Assembly: GCA_002389385.1 (NCBI GenBank)
Contig: DGOK01000013.1
Coordinates: 1-21,072, forward strand
Direction: 5' to 3'
DNA: 21,072 bases
Source of the DNA: Rhodospirillaceae bacterium UBA4468
GTDB lineage: Bacteria; Pseudomonadota; Alphaproteobacteria; Rhodospirillales; Casp-alpha2
In this document: one piece after another, positions 6,785 to 15,629 of the stretch
How positions within the stretch are numbered: the stretch's first letter is position 1
Layout of the letters: every line of letters starts with the position of its first letter
The notes under the pieces: generated by a model
The model's input: the letters and a program-made list of their open reading frames with translations, nothing else
The model's database searches: none
Told to the model about the DNA's origin: nothing
Position numbers and translations under genes: made by a program

Positions 6785-7648
6785 TTGAACACACGTCTTA
6801 ACTTAAAACCATTCATCGCTGGTTTGGCGGTTATTGCCATTGCAGCTTGTACCAACCCAAAAATTGAAACTGCTCAGAATTTAGATATTCAGGGGCAGGG
6901 CGCTGCGGCTGAAGCTGCACGCGAATACAAACGTCTCGCGCATTTCGAAAATCAGGTTATGTGGGACAATGCGTCTGCGATTGCGTTCTCTGAAAAGGCA
7001 ATCGCGGCAGCAAACGGTGAGCCCTTGGCGACGCCAACAGGCTCTGCTTCGACAAATAGTGATATTGTGGCAGCTTACCAGACCTTGAATGCCATGCGGG
7101 CACAAGGCGGTGACCAGATCGCACCGAAAGCAACGGGCCAGGCGATCGCCAGACTGGACTGTTGGAATGAGCAATCATCAGAAGGCTTTCAGCCCCGCGA
7201 TATTGCTTTTTGCAAAGATGGGTTTCGAGAATACGTCACGGAAACGGCCACAGCTTTAAAAGCGGCCGGTAAAGATATCTCTGGTATTGTTCCTGATTTG
7301 AAATCGTTCAATGTCACGTTCCCGCTCGGCAGTACGATGCCGGCCGTCGGGTCCAATGCGACATTGGATGAAGCCGCAGCATTTGCCGCACGGCACAAGA
7401 ACATGCGCATTGTTCTTGGTGGCCATGCGGATAAATCGGGCTCACGTGCGATCAACCAACGATTGTCACAAGCCCGTGCCGACCGTATTGCAAGCATGTT
7501 ACGTGCCCGTGGTGTTGCCGAAGCGCAGATCAGTACTATTGGTTTTGGCGAGACGTATCCGCGCATCGTCACCCCTGATGGTCAGCGCAGCAAAGGGAAT
7601 CGCCGTGTCGAAATTGTCATTGGCCCGGATAAATTCCTTTTACCCTAG
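6785..7648 (+). CDS. OmpA-domain outer-membrane lipoprotein
   Basis: A 287-residue envelope protein. The N-terminus is a lipoprotein signal peptide (KPFIAGLAVIAIAAC) with the lipobox IAAC and Cys22 as the predicted lipidated residue. Residues 30-160 are Ala/Gln-rich and of unknown fold. The C-terminal part (about 175-285) is an OmpA-like peptidoglycan-binding domain with GHADKSGS..N..LSQARAD, GFGETYP and KGNRRVE; the Asp and Arg that bind diaminopimelate in this family are present. It probably tethers the outer membrane to peptidoglycan, like Pal or related proteins, but no tol genes are adjacent. TTG at 6785 is chosen from the GGAGG; the ATG at 6773 lacks such a site. Confidence 0.85.
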   Translation: MNTRLNLKPFIAGLAVIAIAACTNPKIETAQNLDIQGQGAAAEAAREYKRLAHFENQVMWDNASAIAFSEKAIAAANGEPLATPTGSASTNSDIVAAYQTLNAMRAQGGDQIAPKATGQAIARLDCWNEQSSEGFQPRDIAFCKDGFREYVTETATALKAAGKDISGIVPDLKSFNVTFPLGSTMPAVGSNATLDEAAAFAARHKNMRIVLGGHADKSGSRAINQRLSQARADRIASMLRARGVAEAQISTIGFGETYPRIVTPDGQRSKGNRRVEIVIGPDKFLLP

Positions 7649-7702
7649 CAAAGATCTGGACTTTCCGGGTCTGGACAAGGGGTGTCCTCACTGTCTAAAT
7701 GC

Positions 7703-7734
7703 AGCGCGCCGGACGTTTGGTTCTCCGGCGCGTT
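7703..7734 (+). terminator. GC-rich hairpin between the OmpA-lipoprotein gene and apaG
   Basis: An eleven-pair stem (CGCGCCGGA/TCCGGCGCG core plus A-T and G-U) with a 10-base loop lies 54 bases after the OmpA-lipoprotein stop and 17 bases before the apaG ATG. The following bases (TTGTGCTT) are only partly U-rich, so it may terminate inefficiently or protect the 3' end of the transcript. Confidence 0.5.
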
Positions 7735-7751
7735 GTGCTTGGGAGTGAGAA

Positions 7752-8159
7752 ATGGCTGAACTGCAAATATTTGAAGAAATAACAGACGGTATTCGTGTGC
7801 AGGTCACGCCGGTTTATCTCGATGAACAGTCAGACCCTGAAGAAAGCCGGCATGTCTGGGCTTATCAGGTGCGTCTCGAGAATCTAGGCAAGTCGCCAGT
7901 GCAATTAATTACCCGGCGTTGGCGTATCACAGATGCGAATGGCCGTGCGCATGAGATCATTGGTGATGGTGTTGTGGGTGAGACGCCTATTATGCATCCT
8001 GGCGATGATTACGAATATTCCAGTGGAACTCCTTTAAATACATCAAGCGGCTTCATGACAGGCATCTTTCAAATGCTGCATGCGTCTGGGCATCGGTTTG
8101 TCGTGCAAGTGCCAACGTTTGCGCTGGATATTCCAGATTCCAGAGGCGCAGTACATTAA
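7752..8159 (+). CDS. apaG: ApaG protein
   Basis: A 135-residue single-domain protein with the ApaG immunoglobulin-like fold. The characteristic blocks are VWAYQVRLEN, LITRRWRITDANG, VVGETPIMHPGDDYEYSSGTPL and GFMTGIF. ApaG is linked in enterobacteria to Co2+/Mg2+ sensitivity and to the ApaH/ksgA locus, and its molecular function is still not clear; those genes are not in this window. ATG at 7752 is preceded by GGAGTGAG. The length is typical, perhaps slightly long. Confidence 0.95.
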   Translation: MAELQIFEEITDGIRVQVTPVYLDEQSDPEESRHVWAYQVRLENLGKSPVQLITRRWRITDANGRAHEIIGDGVVGETPIMHPGDDYEYSSGTPLNTSSGFMTGIFQMLHASGHRFVVQVPTFALDIPDSRGAVH

Positions 8160-8303
8160 AGTTTTTGTTTGGGTGTGATCTATCGTGCGTGCACTTGCGT
8201 AAAGGTGATTAAAGACACAATTACCCGATAAGAACGAAGCATGATAGGATGGCGCGCGAATGTTTGCTATTCTCTTAGTTGGGCAGAGAAGTTAGGACGT
8301 CAC

Positions 8304-8972
8304 GTGAACGAACAAAAGCCGCCAAGCGTCGGTAAAGGCAACCCACACAAGCATGATACTCCTGAACTCGACGAGGCGCGGGATGTAGAACGGCCAAGCC
8401 GTGACGAGGCTGAGGAAGCTGTGCGCACACTTATTCGCTGGGCCGGTGATGAGCCAACCCGCGAAGGTTTGCTGGAGACACCTAGCCGTGTCGTTCGTGC
8501 TTACGAAGAATTCTACCAAGGCTATGACATTAGCCCCTGTGAATACCTGTCAAAGACCTTCGATGAAACCGAAGGTTATGACGAAATGGTACTGTTGAAA
8601 GATATTCGCCTAGAAAGTCACTGTGAGCACCATATGGTGCCGTTCATCGGTCGCGCTCACGTGGCATACCTGCCAAACCGTCGTGTGGTGGGTATTTCCA
8701 AGCTTGCCCGAGTCGTTGAAGCCTTTGGCAAACGCCTGCAAATCCAGGAAAAACTGACGGCACAAATTGCCAATACGATCGATGAAGTGCTTGAGCCACG
8801 GGGCGTTGCCGTCGTTGTTGAAGCGGTTCATCATTGCATGACCACGCGTGGTGTCCACAAACACGGTGTGAGCCTTGTTACCAGCCGTATGCTTGGTGCT
8901 TTCCGCGAAGACCCCTCAACCCGACGGGAATTTTTGTCGATGGTCAATCACAACAGTGGCGATCTCTCATAA
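8304..8972 (+). CDS. folE: GTP cyclohydrolase I
   Basis: FolE converts GTP to 7,8-dihydroneopterin triphosphate, the first step of folate (and queuosine) synthesis, in the cytoplasm. The Zn ligands are visible as C107 and H110 in SHCEHHMVPF and C178 in HHCMTTRG; the GISKLARVVE and FGKRLQIQE substrate and oligomer blocks are intact. GTG at 8304 with AGGA six bases upstream gives 222 residues, the E. coli length. The longer frame from ATG 8241 adds 21 residues not typical of the family. The N-terminal 30 residues are polar and probably disordered. The gap 8160-8303 before it holds no feature I can support. Confidence 0.93.
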   Translation: MNEQKPPSVGKGNPHKHDTPELDEARDVERPSRDEAEEAVRTLIRWAGDEPTREGLLETPSRVVRAYEEFYQGYDISPCEYLSKTFDETEGYDEMVLLKDIRLESHCEHHMVPFIGRAHVAYLPNRRVVGISKLARVVEAFGKRLQIQEKLTAQIANTIDEVLEPRGVAVVVEAVHHCMTTRGVHKHGVSLVTSRMLGAFREDPSTRREFLSMVNHNSGDLS

Positions 8973-9071
8973 TAATGCTATAGCTCTGTTTGCTTGAAGG
9001 CTTGACCCTCATCGCATCGCGCGCTTGAGTGTCGGCTGAGGTCAATTGAGCTGACGAGGATCGGGGTATCA

Positions 9072-10517
9072 ATGGATTTCCGACCGGCAATATTTGTCGT
9101 CGGCCTTTTGCTGGCGACATTAGCAGTTGTGATGTGCGTTCCTGCCATCGCAGACTTCGCCTATGGCCATCCAGACTGGCAGGTCTTTGCTGTCTCTGCC
9201 GCGACGACCTTCTTTGTCGGTGTGACAATGGCACTGACATCAAAAACACGGGATATGAAGCTGACAATTCGTCACGCGTTCATGATCACGACGACGAGTT
9301 GGATGGCGATGACATTATTCGCATCACTCCCATTCGCATTTTCTGAACTCGACATGGGTTTCACAGACGCCGTGTTCGAAGCGATGTCTGGTATTACGAC
9401 AACTGGCTCGACCGTGATATCCGGGCTTGAGAACGCGCCTCCAGGTATTTTGTTGTGGCGCTCGCTCTTACAATGGCTCGGCGGCATTGGTATTATCGTC
9501 ATGGGCATCGCCGTTTTGCCGATGTTACAGGTTGGCGGTATGCAGTTGTTCCGTATGGAAAGCTCTGACCAGTCTGACAAAGCGATGCCGCGTGCCGCTC
9601 AAATAGCCTCAGCTATTGGCGTTATATATTTGCTGCTGACAATAGTTTGGGCCGGATTTTACTGGGTCGCAGGGATGACCGGGTTCGATGCGATCTCGCA
9701 CGCGATGACGACGATTGCGACGGGCGGGTTTTCAAATCATGACGAGTCATTTGCGTATTTTGATTCAGCCATGATCGAATACATCGGTGCAGCAGGCATG
9801 CTCGTCGGCGCTCTGCCGTTCATTCTTTATCTGCGCGCCCTGCAAGGGGATATGCTTGCCGTCGTTAATGACAGCCAGGTTCAATGGTTTCTTATTTTCA
9901 TCGCGGGTGTGATCGTCACAACGTGTGGTTGGTTGGTGCTTGAAGTTGGCGAGGACCCGTTGAATGCGCTTCGCCTAGCTACATTCAATATTGTCTCGAT
10001 TATCACCGGCACTGGATATGCGACAGACGACTATAGCATTTGGGGAAGCTTTTCACCGGTCATCTTCTTCTTCATCATGTTCATCGGTGGATGTTCCGGA
10101 TCGACGACGTGTGGCATTAAAGTATTCCGCTTTCAGGTTCTTTACGCAGCAGCACGCACACAGATCCACCACCTTTTGCAGCCGCATGGCGTATTCATAC
10201 CATACTTTAACAAGCGACCTATCTCGGAAGAGATTATTATTTCGGTGTTGTCATTTTTCTTTATGTGGTTTTTCACATTCGCATTGTTGACGCTGGGTCT
10301 AAGCCTTCTTGGGCTAGATTTTGTAACGGCATTCTCAAGCGCGGCGACGTCAATCGCTAACGTAGGCCCAGCTTTAGGACCTGTTGCGGGACCGACGGGG
10401 AACTTCGTATCTTTCCCGGATGCAGCAAAATGGTTGATGGCAGGTGGCATGTTGCTCGGCCGTCTTGAACTCTTCACCGTGATTGTCATGCTCAGCCGCA
10501 GTTTCTGGAGATCGTAA
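9072..10517 (+). CDS. trkH: TrkH-family potassium uptake protein, membrane subunit
   Basis: A 481-residue integral membrane protein with the four-repeat TrkH/KtrB architecture. The four selectivity-filter segments are TTTGST (110-114), TIATGGF (214-220), TGTGYAT (312-318) and SIANVGPALG (427-436). The gating-loop region CSGSTTCGIK (341-350) and WLGGIGIIV block are present. It imports K+ across the inner membrane, normally with a TrkA NAD-binding regulator; trkA is not in this window. The ATG follows GACGAGGATCGGGG. The next small gene starts three bases after its stop, so they are likely co-translated. Confidence 0.95.
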   Translation: MDFRPAIFVVGLLLATLAVVMCVPAIADFAYGHPDWQVFAVSAATTFFVGVTMALTSKTRDMKLTIRHAFMITTTSWMAMTLFASLPFAFSELDMGFTDAVFEAMSGITTTGSTVISGLENAPPGILLWRSLLQWLGGIGIIVMGIAVLPMLQVGGMQLFRMESSDQSDKAMPRAAQIASAIGVIYLLLTIVWAGFYWVAGMTGFDAISHAMTTIATGGFSNHDESFAYFDSAMIEYIGAAGMLVGALPFILYLRALQGDMLAVVNDSQVQWFLIFIAGVIVTTCGWLVLEVGEDPLNALRLATFNIVSIITGTGYATDDYSIWGSFSPVIFFFIMFIGGCSGSTTCGIKVFRFQVLYAAARTQIHHLLQPHGVFIPYFNKRPISEEIIISVLSFFFMWFFTFALLTLGLSLLGLDFVTAFSSAATSIANVGPALGPVAGPTGNFVSFPDAAKWLMAGGMLLGRLELFTVIVMLSRSFWRS

Positions 10518-10520
10518 TAT

Positions 10521-10985
10521 ATGTTTGGTAAAATGACTCGTGGATGGGCTCGTAAGCGCTATGTCAAAGAAGCGAAAGAACTCGTCGATCATTTGCAGGA
10601 GCTTGATGATGAAAGTATTGGCCTCGTTTTGGCCATTGCTGTTCATCACCGTAATATTTTGATTTCAGAAGGTGCGGCGATGCGTGATCTGACGCAGCTT
10701 GTTAAAGACGCACCGATGTATCAGCACGATGTCGCCAAGGCCGTTGGTATTCTAGCGCGAAAAAAGCGACTTCACGACGCGCTTGGTTTGCAGGTGTGGG
10801 TGCATTCACTGCGCGCAGTGGCGGACCCCAGCCTGTATACGCAGGCTGTGCAGGTTTGGCGTGAACTCAAACGCGGTCAGCCGCATATAGCCAAGGCACG
10901 TAATTTGGTCAAGAAAGAAACCAGCTTCGAACTTGATATTTCAATGGCCAATGAAATGCCGTCAGAATTTGCCGAAGAAGACTGA
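10521..10985 (+). CDS. Unrecognised helical protein coupled to trkH
   Basis: A 154-residue soluble protein, predicted mostly alpha-helical, without signal peptide, membrane segment or a domain that I recognise. The N-terminal 20 residues are basic (GKMTRGWARKRYVKEAKE) and the C-terminal 10 are acidic. ATG is three bases after the trkH stop with no space for a separate promoter. Translational coupling suggests a role with K+ uptake, for example as a small regulator of TrkH, but this is inference from position only. It ends seven bases from the convergent lipoprotein gene. Confidence 0.75.
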   Translation: MFGKMTRGWARKRYVKEAKELVDHLQELDDESIGLVLAIAVHHRNILISEGAAMRDLTQLVKDAPMYQHDVAKAVGILARKKRLHDALGLQVWVHSLRAVADPSLYTQAVQVWRELKRGQPHIAKARNLVKKETSFELDISMANEMPSEFAEED

Positions 10986-10992
10986 GCGCGCC

Positions 10993-11595
10993 TCAGCGAA
11001 TAAAATCAGCCAAGTGTTTGCGGATAGAAGCGGCCATTGCGGGATCGAAATCCTTCATGATTGTTTCTGTCAGATCAAATAATGCCTGTTCGCGAATGTT
11101 CACGGACACATCTTCTGAAACCGTTTGAGACCGCTTGATGTCAGCCTGGGCGAAGGCTTCTGAAACGCGCGGTACACCTTCAAGCCGGATCGATACTTTT
11201 AGACCGGCGTCATAGCGTTGCGACTGTTCTGTTGTAAATACGCCCTTTAGACCTTTTGAACGTGCCAACTCAGTTTCAGTGACGGACGCATTCTCAATAA
11301 TAACTTTGGCAACGCCTGATACGCCGCTTGCACGAAGCCGATCGCGCGCCCAGTTACGCACAGCCTGTTCCGGTGTGACCGGCATGCTGCTCTCAATATG
11401 GAGTGCTGCGTCTGATTTTTTTGATGTGCTAACGACTTCGATTTTGGCAACACCTAGCGTAATAATTGGCAAATGCGTGTAGGTCAGTTCAGGAAACTGC
11501 GGTGGAGGTGGTGTAGCGCATGCGCTCAGCCCTACCATACATGCAATAAAACCGAGTGCGAGTGTCAGGCGTCGAACTGGTAAAGACGTGTGCAT
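10993..11595 (-). CDS. Putative lipoprotein of unknown function
   Basis: A 200-residue protein with a signal peptide and lipobox LSAC; Cys26 is the predicted lipidated residue, followed by a proline-rich stretch ATPPPPQFPE. The mature part (residues 45-200) contains a repeated beta/alpha pattern (AKIEVVSTSKKSDAALHIES, TPEQAVRNWARDRL) and no catalytic motif I recognise. It follows hslO after two bases, with AAAGGAAAT as ribosome-binding site, and is the last gene of the argD operon. An envelope role is likely from the signal peptide; the specific function is unknown. Confidence 0.82.
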   Translation of the reverse strand: MHTSLPVRRLTLALGFIACMVGLSACATPPPPQFPELTYTHLPIITLGVAKIEVVSTSKKSDAALHIESSMPVTPEQAVRNWARDRLRASGVSGVAKVIIENASVTETELARSKGLKGVFTTEQSQRYDAGLKVSIRLEGVPRVSEAFAQADIKRSQTVSEDVSVNIREQALFDLTETIMKDFDPAMAASIRKHLADFIR

Positions 11596-11597
11596 GT

Positions 11598-12533
11598 TTA
11601 TATTTCCTTTGTATCGGTGGTGTCGGGCGCTGGATCATGATCCGCGTATAATGCTTCAAGCTTTGCATCATCATAAACGTAGTCTGTTCTACAGAACTCG
11701 CAAGTGACGGTAATACGACCATCTTCAGCCATCTCTTGAATCTCTGATTTTGGAAAAGAGCTTAAAGTACTGCTGACCCGCTCTTCTGAGCAGCGGCATT
11801 CATTGCGGAGATGGTTCTGTGTGTAGATGCGCACGCCGTCTTCGTGATACAAGCGATAGAGAACCTGTGAGGCACTTAAGCTTGTGTCCAAAAGCTCCTC
11901 GGCTTTGACAGAGCTCATGAGAACGATGGCCCGTCGCCAGCTTTCTTCTTCGGTGTCGCCGTCTTTTTCATTCGGTAGGCGCTGGATCATTAGACCTGCA
12001 GCACGCGACGCCTCTCCATCTGTATTTGGCCTCGACGTGATGACGATGGCTGTTTCCAGTTGTTCGGATTGGCGGAAGTAATTTTGCGCGCACTCAGCGA
12101 GGGTAGGGCCTGTTAACTCCACAATCCCTTGATATCGATCTGTATCGGGGCCTTGGTCCACGGTAAATGCCATATGCCCGGCACCTATTAATTGCGGGAT
12201 TGAAACGCTATCCACGTTGGATAGGTCGGCGTCTTCGCGGCATTTGGCATAAGCGCGCATCGCCCCATCAGAGGTAATGTCAGCCATGATCAAACTGACT
12301 GGGCCGTCGCCTTGGATTTGTAATGTAAAGATGCCGTCGTACTTCAATGCACTGGCGAGCACGCTGGCTAAAACCATCGTCTCGCCAATCAACTGCGCCA
12401 ACATAGGTGGATAATTATGATTCTCTGTCGCGCGGGCAAATGCATCTTCCATTCGGACCAAACGTCCTCGAATGTTCAGATCTTCAATCTGAAATGTTTG
12501 CACAAAGTCGCCGAGTTTCAGTGTTTCGTTCAC
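11598..12533 (-). CDS. hslO: Redox-regulated chaperone Hsp33
   Basis: Hsp33 is a cytoplasmic holdase activated by oxidation of its zinc-binding cysteines. The C-terminal redox switch is complete: C246-x-C248 (ECRCSEE) and C278-x2-C281 (CEFC). The N-terminal substrate-binding domain shows the blocks LIGETMVLASVLASALKYDG and GDGPVSLIMAD. GTG at 12533 overlaps the upstream stop as GTGA, giving 311 residues; TTG at 12545 is a possible longer start. It follows the GNAT gene directly and precedes the lipoprotein gene by two bases. Confidence 0.94.
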   Translation of the reverse strand: MNETLKLGDFVQTFQIEDLNIRGRLVRMEDAFARATENHNYPPMLAQLIGETMVLASVLASALKYDGIFTLQIQGDGPVSLIMADITSDGAMRAYAKCREDADLSNVDSVSIPQLIGAGHMAFTVDQGPDTDRYQGIVELTGPTLAECAQNYFRQSEQLETAIVITSRPNTDGEASRAAGLMIQRLPNEKDGDTEEESWRRAIVLMSSVKAEELLDTSLSASQVLYRLYHEDGVRIYTQNHLRNECRCSEERVSSTLSSFPKSEIQEMAEDGRITVTCEFCRTDYVYDDAKLEALYADHDPAPDTTDTKEI

Positions 12534-13336
12534 GATGGTGTCCAATGAGTTCGATAGTGATAGCCATAAACAGCACGAAAACCGATCCGTTCATACAATC
12601 GCTGGGCCGCAGCATTGCTGTTTTCAACTTGGAGATATAGCCCTATGGCTCCATGTTCAACCGCCCAGGCCGAAAGGGCGCCGATAACTGACTTACCAAT
12701 ACCTTGGCCCCGGTGTTCAGGGCGCGTCCACATGCCAAAGATACCGAGCCATTTGTCACCAAGCACGCCAAAGCCAATTGCTATGATTTGATCTTGGTCG
12801 TCGCGCCACGTGGCGTAGACCGGTTGATCTCGAGACACCTCAGCAATCTTTGAGGCGTCCCTGGAGAAACCTTCTTTATAGACATCCCACCAACCCGATG
12901 GCGCCGTCGTTGAGACGGAAACTAGCATGCTTGCAGGGGGCAATGCGTGTGCCGCCGCGATCTCGATTGTGACGGGTGTCTCTATCTCATATCCCCGTGC
13001 AGCAAGTTGTGCATCAAGGTCATTGGGTTTAGCTGCTGGGCTGATCTGAAATCGTGGTGGTAATCCGTGGTTTCGATAATACGCCTCAACCGCATTGATG
13101 AGGCCATCTATATGTCGCGCATCAGGGTCCAATGGAAATGGTGCAATAGAATTCGCACGTCGCGTGATGCCATGGGCAAACCGAAGCAGCCAACCGTCGC
13201 ATGCGTCATTTACAGGTGCAGGCCATGCCGCAACAGCAAGTTGATCCAATGCCAGAATATCTTCGGCAGCAATGACATATGTATCGAAAATAGATGGTCC
13301 CGGACCTTGAAGGTCCGCCGTTAGGAAAGACACCAT
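12530..13336 (-). CDS. GNAT-family N-acetyltransferase
   Basis: A 268-residue acetyltransferase whose C-terminal half (about 140-260) is a GNAT domain. The acetyl-CoA-binding motif A is RPEHRGQGIGKS (205-216), and motif B is VENSNAAAQRLYERIGF. The N-terminal half (AAWPAPVNDACDGWLLRF..TRRANSI) is a conserved extension of a less characterised subfamily. It overlaps argF by 16 bases and hslO by four, so it is translated from the same operon. The acceptor substrate is unknown. The position behind argF makes an arginine-related role conceivable, but a peptide or antibiotic acceptor is equally possible. Confidence 0.88.
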   Translation of the reverse strand: MVSFLTADLQGPGPSIFDTYVIAAEDILALDQLAVAAWPAPVNDACDGWLLRFAHGITRRANSIAPFPLDPDARHIDGLINAVEAYYRNHGLPPRFQISPAAKPNDLDAQLAARGYEIETPVTIEIAAAHALPPASMLVSVSTTAPSGWWDVYKEGFSRDASKIAEVSRDQPVYATWRDDQDQIIAIGFGVLGDKWLGIFGMWTRPEHRGQGIGKSVIGALSAWAVEHGAIGLYLQVENSNAAAQRLYERIGFRAVYGYHYRTHWTPS

Positions 13337-14232
13337 GCCAAAATGGCCTTTTGGACATGCAGGCGATTTTCTGCCTCATCCCAAACTACGGATTGAGGTC
13401 CATCGATGACGCTTTCCATCACTTCTTCACCGCGGTGTGCTGGCAAGCAATGCATGAACAATGCGTCTGAAGCGGCATGTGCCATCAAAGCGTCATCAAC
13501 GCGGAACGGTGTCAGCATGTTATGTCGTGTGCCGGCATCTTTATCACCCATGGATACCCATGTGTCGGTCACGACAAGATCAGCACCCAAAGCAGCCTCA
13601 GCGGGGTCTTCGGTCAGAACGATTTTAGCGCCTTGATCTGTCGCCCAATCGATTAATGCACTATCTGGGCGCAGCTCGGCGGGTGTCGCAACGCGCATCT
13701 CGAAACCAAGTTTGGCGGCAGCATGTATCCAGCTGACGACGACGTTATTGCCATCACCCGTCCAGGCCACAGTGCGCCCGGCGATTGAGCCGCGATGCTC
13801 TTCAAACGTCATGACGTCAGCCATGATCTGACATGGGTGCGAGGCATCCGTCAGTCCGTTGATCACAGGGATCGTTGCGTACTCTTCGAGCTCGAGCAGT
13901 TTATTCGGATCGTCTGTGCGGATCATGATGGCATCGGCATAGCGTGACAAAACGCGCGCCGTATCAGCGACGCTTTCGCCGCGGCCAAGTTGCGATTCAT
14001 CATCATTCAACAGCACGATATGGCCGCCCAATTCCTGCATGCCCACTTGGAATGACACGCGTGTGCGTGTTGATGGTTTCTCGAAAATCATGACAAGCGT
14101 TTTACCGCTGAGTGGTTTTGGCGCATCAGCGTGTGTGCGGGCTTCTTTTAGTTCATGTCCGCAATCCAAGATGGTCCGCAGTGTCTTTTGGTCGAACTGG
14201 TCAATGTCGAGAAAGTGTTTCGGCGTAGGCAT
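13321..14232 (-). CDS. argF: Ornithine carbamoyltransferase
   Basis: The enzyme makes citrulline from ornithine and carbamoyl phosphate in arginine synthesis. Carbamoyl-phosphate motif STRTR, the HPCQ block (DASHPCQIMAD), the ornithine loop DTWVSMGD and the catalytic HCLPAHRGEE are all present. ATG at 14232 is one base after the argD stop and six bases after AAGGGG (14244-14239), giving 303 residues. ATG at 14247 would overlap argD by 14 bases and has no good ribosome-binding site. The motifs fit OTC rather than aspartate, succinylornithine or putrescine carbamoyltransferases, although the last cannot be fully excluded by eye. Confidence 0.95.
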   Translation of the reverse strand: MPTPKHFLDIDQFDQKTLRTILDCGHELKEARTHADAPKPLSGKTLVMIFEKPSTRTRVSFQVGMQELGGHIVLLNDDESQLGRGESVADTARVLSRYADAIMIRTDDPNKLLELEEYATIPVINGLTDASHPCQIMADVMTFEEHRGSIAGRTVAWTGDGNNVVVSWIHAAAKLGFEMRVATPAELRPDSALIDWATDQGAKIVLTEDPAEAALGADLVVTDTWVSMGDKDAGTRHNMLTPFRVDDALMAHAASDALFMHCLPAHRGEEVMESVIDGPQSVVWDEAENRLHVQKAILAWCLS

Positions 14233-14233
14233 T

Positions 14234-15415
14234 CTAGGCCCCTTCATTCTTAAGATCGTTTAAAGCCGCATCGAGCTTTTCCAGCGCTTCGGCAACATCC
14301 GCAGACGTCACCACCATCGGCGGGACGAAGCGCACGACATTGTCACCCGCAGGGACAGATAACAGGCCATGGTCTATGGCTTTGTTGACCAAATCACCAT
14401 TGGTGACTTTGCACTTCAAGCCGACCATCAAGCCTTTGCCGCGACAATCCTCAAGTTGATCAGGATATGCAGCGACAAGCTTTTTAAGACCATCCATGAA
14501 TTCTACTGATACTTTTGCGACGTTTTCCAGAAACTCAGGTGCCAGCACAACATCAAGAACAGCGTTTCCAGCTGCGACAGCAAGTGGGTTGCCGCCATAT
14601 GTGGTGCCGTGTGAACCTGCTGTCATGGTTTCGGCAACACGTTCGGTCGCCAACGTTGCACCGATCGGGAAACCGCCACCAAGACCTTTTGCAGAGGCCA
14701 TGATATCAGGCGTAATGCCGGCCCATTCATGTGCATAGAACTTGCCGGTCCGACCAACGCCGCACTGAACTTCATCAAACATCAACAGGATGCCAAACTC
14801 ATCAGCTATCGCGCGAAGACTCTTTAAATAGTCAACGCTCATCGAACGAATGCCGCCTTCGCCTTGAACGGGCTCAACGAGAATACCTGCGGTTTCTGGA
14901 CCGATAGCGGCTTTGAGTTCGTTCAGATTATCAAAGGCAACCTGGTCAAAGCCGTCAACTTCAGGGCCAAACCCCGTCATGAGCTTTTCTTGTTTGCCAG
15001 CTGCAATGCATGCAAGTGACCGACCATGAAATGCACCCTGCACCGTGATCACACGGTAACGTGCTGGATCGCCTTTTGACCAGTGATACCGGCGCATCAT
15101 TTTGATGCCCATCTCAACCGCTTCGCCGCCTGAGTTATTAAAGAAAACAGCGTCAGCAAAGGTGTTGGCGACCAGTCGTTCAGCCAGCAGGGTTTGCCCT
15201 GGGATATGGTACAAATTGGACGTGTGCATAAGCTTGCCAGCCTGCTTGCGAATCGCTTCGACCAGATGCGGATGGCAATGGCCAAGGCCTGCAACGGCAA
15301 TACCTGCGGCGAAATCGAGATAACGTCGGTTCTCTGTATCCCATAGATTAGCGCCTTCGCCGTGGTCGAAGGTAAGGTTATAACGGGCATATGTTGGCAT
15401 AACTGCGGGAATCAT
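14234..15415 (-). CDS. argD: Acetylornithine/succinyldiaminopimelate aminotransferase
   Basis: A 393-residue class-III PLP aminotransferase that converts N-acetylglutamate semialdehyde to N-acetylornithine, and in many bacteria also serves lysine synthesis. PLP-binding features are FDEVQCGVGRTGK with Asp214 and Gln217, the Schiff-base lysine K243 in SAKGLGGGFPIGA, GTTYGGNPLA, and AFHGRS. The phosphate-site block usually SGAEA reads SGGEA (95-99), a conservative change. The ATG is seven bases after GAAGGAG on the minus strand, and a good promoter lies upstream. It is the first gene of the argD-argF-GNAT-hslO-lipoprotein operon. Confidence 0.95.
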   Translation of the reverse strand: MIPAVMPTYARYNLTFDHGEGANLWDTENRRYLDFAAGIAVAGLGHCHPHLVEAIRKQAGKLMHTSNLYHIPGQTLLAERLVANTFADAVFFNNSGGEAVEMGIKMMRRYHWSKGDPARYRVITVQGAFHGRSLACIAAGKQEKLMTGFGPEVDGFDQVAFDNLNELKAAIGPETAGILVEPVQGEGGIRSMSVDYLKSLRAIADEFGILLMFDEVQCGVGRTGKFYAHEWAGITPDIMASAKGLGGGFPIGATLATERVAETMTAGSHGTTYGGNPLAVAAGNAVLDVVLAPEFLENVAKVSVEFMDGLKKLVAAYPDQLEDCRGKGLMVGLKCKVTNGDLVNKAIDHGLLSVPAGDNVVRFVPPMVVTSADVAEALEKLDAALNDLKNEGA

Positions 15416-15452
15416 GTCCGGTCTCCTTCAATGGGATATGAGAAAGCCGAGG

Positions 15453-15481
15453 AGTATCAAGATGGTCTTCGGCGCTGTCAA
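15453..15481 (-). promoter_or_regulatory. Sigma-70-type promoter of the argD operon
   Basis: On the minus strand a perfect -35 TTGACA (15481-15476) is followed after exactly 17 bases by GATACT (15458-15453). The implied transcript start is roughly 30 bases before the argD ATG. No clear ARG-box operator was identified. Confidence 0.7.
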
Positions 15482-15617
15482 CAAGACGTTGCATCAGCTG
15501 ATAAAGCGTTGTTGGTGATAAAATGAGCTTTAGACGTAAAAATAATACATGCAGGTGTGATTGCGGTCATTGGACGAGCAGAAGAAATCGATGAAACTGT
15601 GCATGGTTGTGTCGACC

Positions 15618-15622
15618 AGGGG
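15618..15622 (+). promoter_or_regulatory. Ribosome-binding site of the small membrane protein gene
   Basis: AGGGG lies seven bases before GTG at 15630. No equally good site precedes TTG 15657, so this supports translation beginning upstream of the in-frame TAG at 15645-15647. Confidence 0.5.
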
Positions 15623-15629
15623 ATTGCAC

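Noticed and set aside
9026..9055. Weak hairpin before trkH as a riboswitch
   Set aside because: Only seven pairs with one G-U and a large loop; no known K+ or c-di-AMP riboswitch motif was seen.
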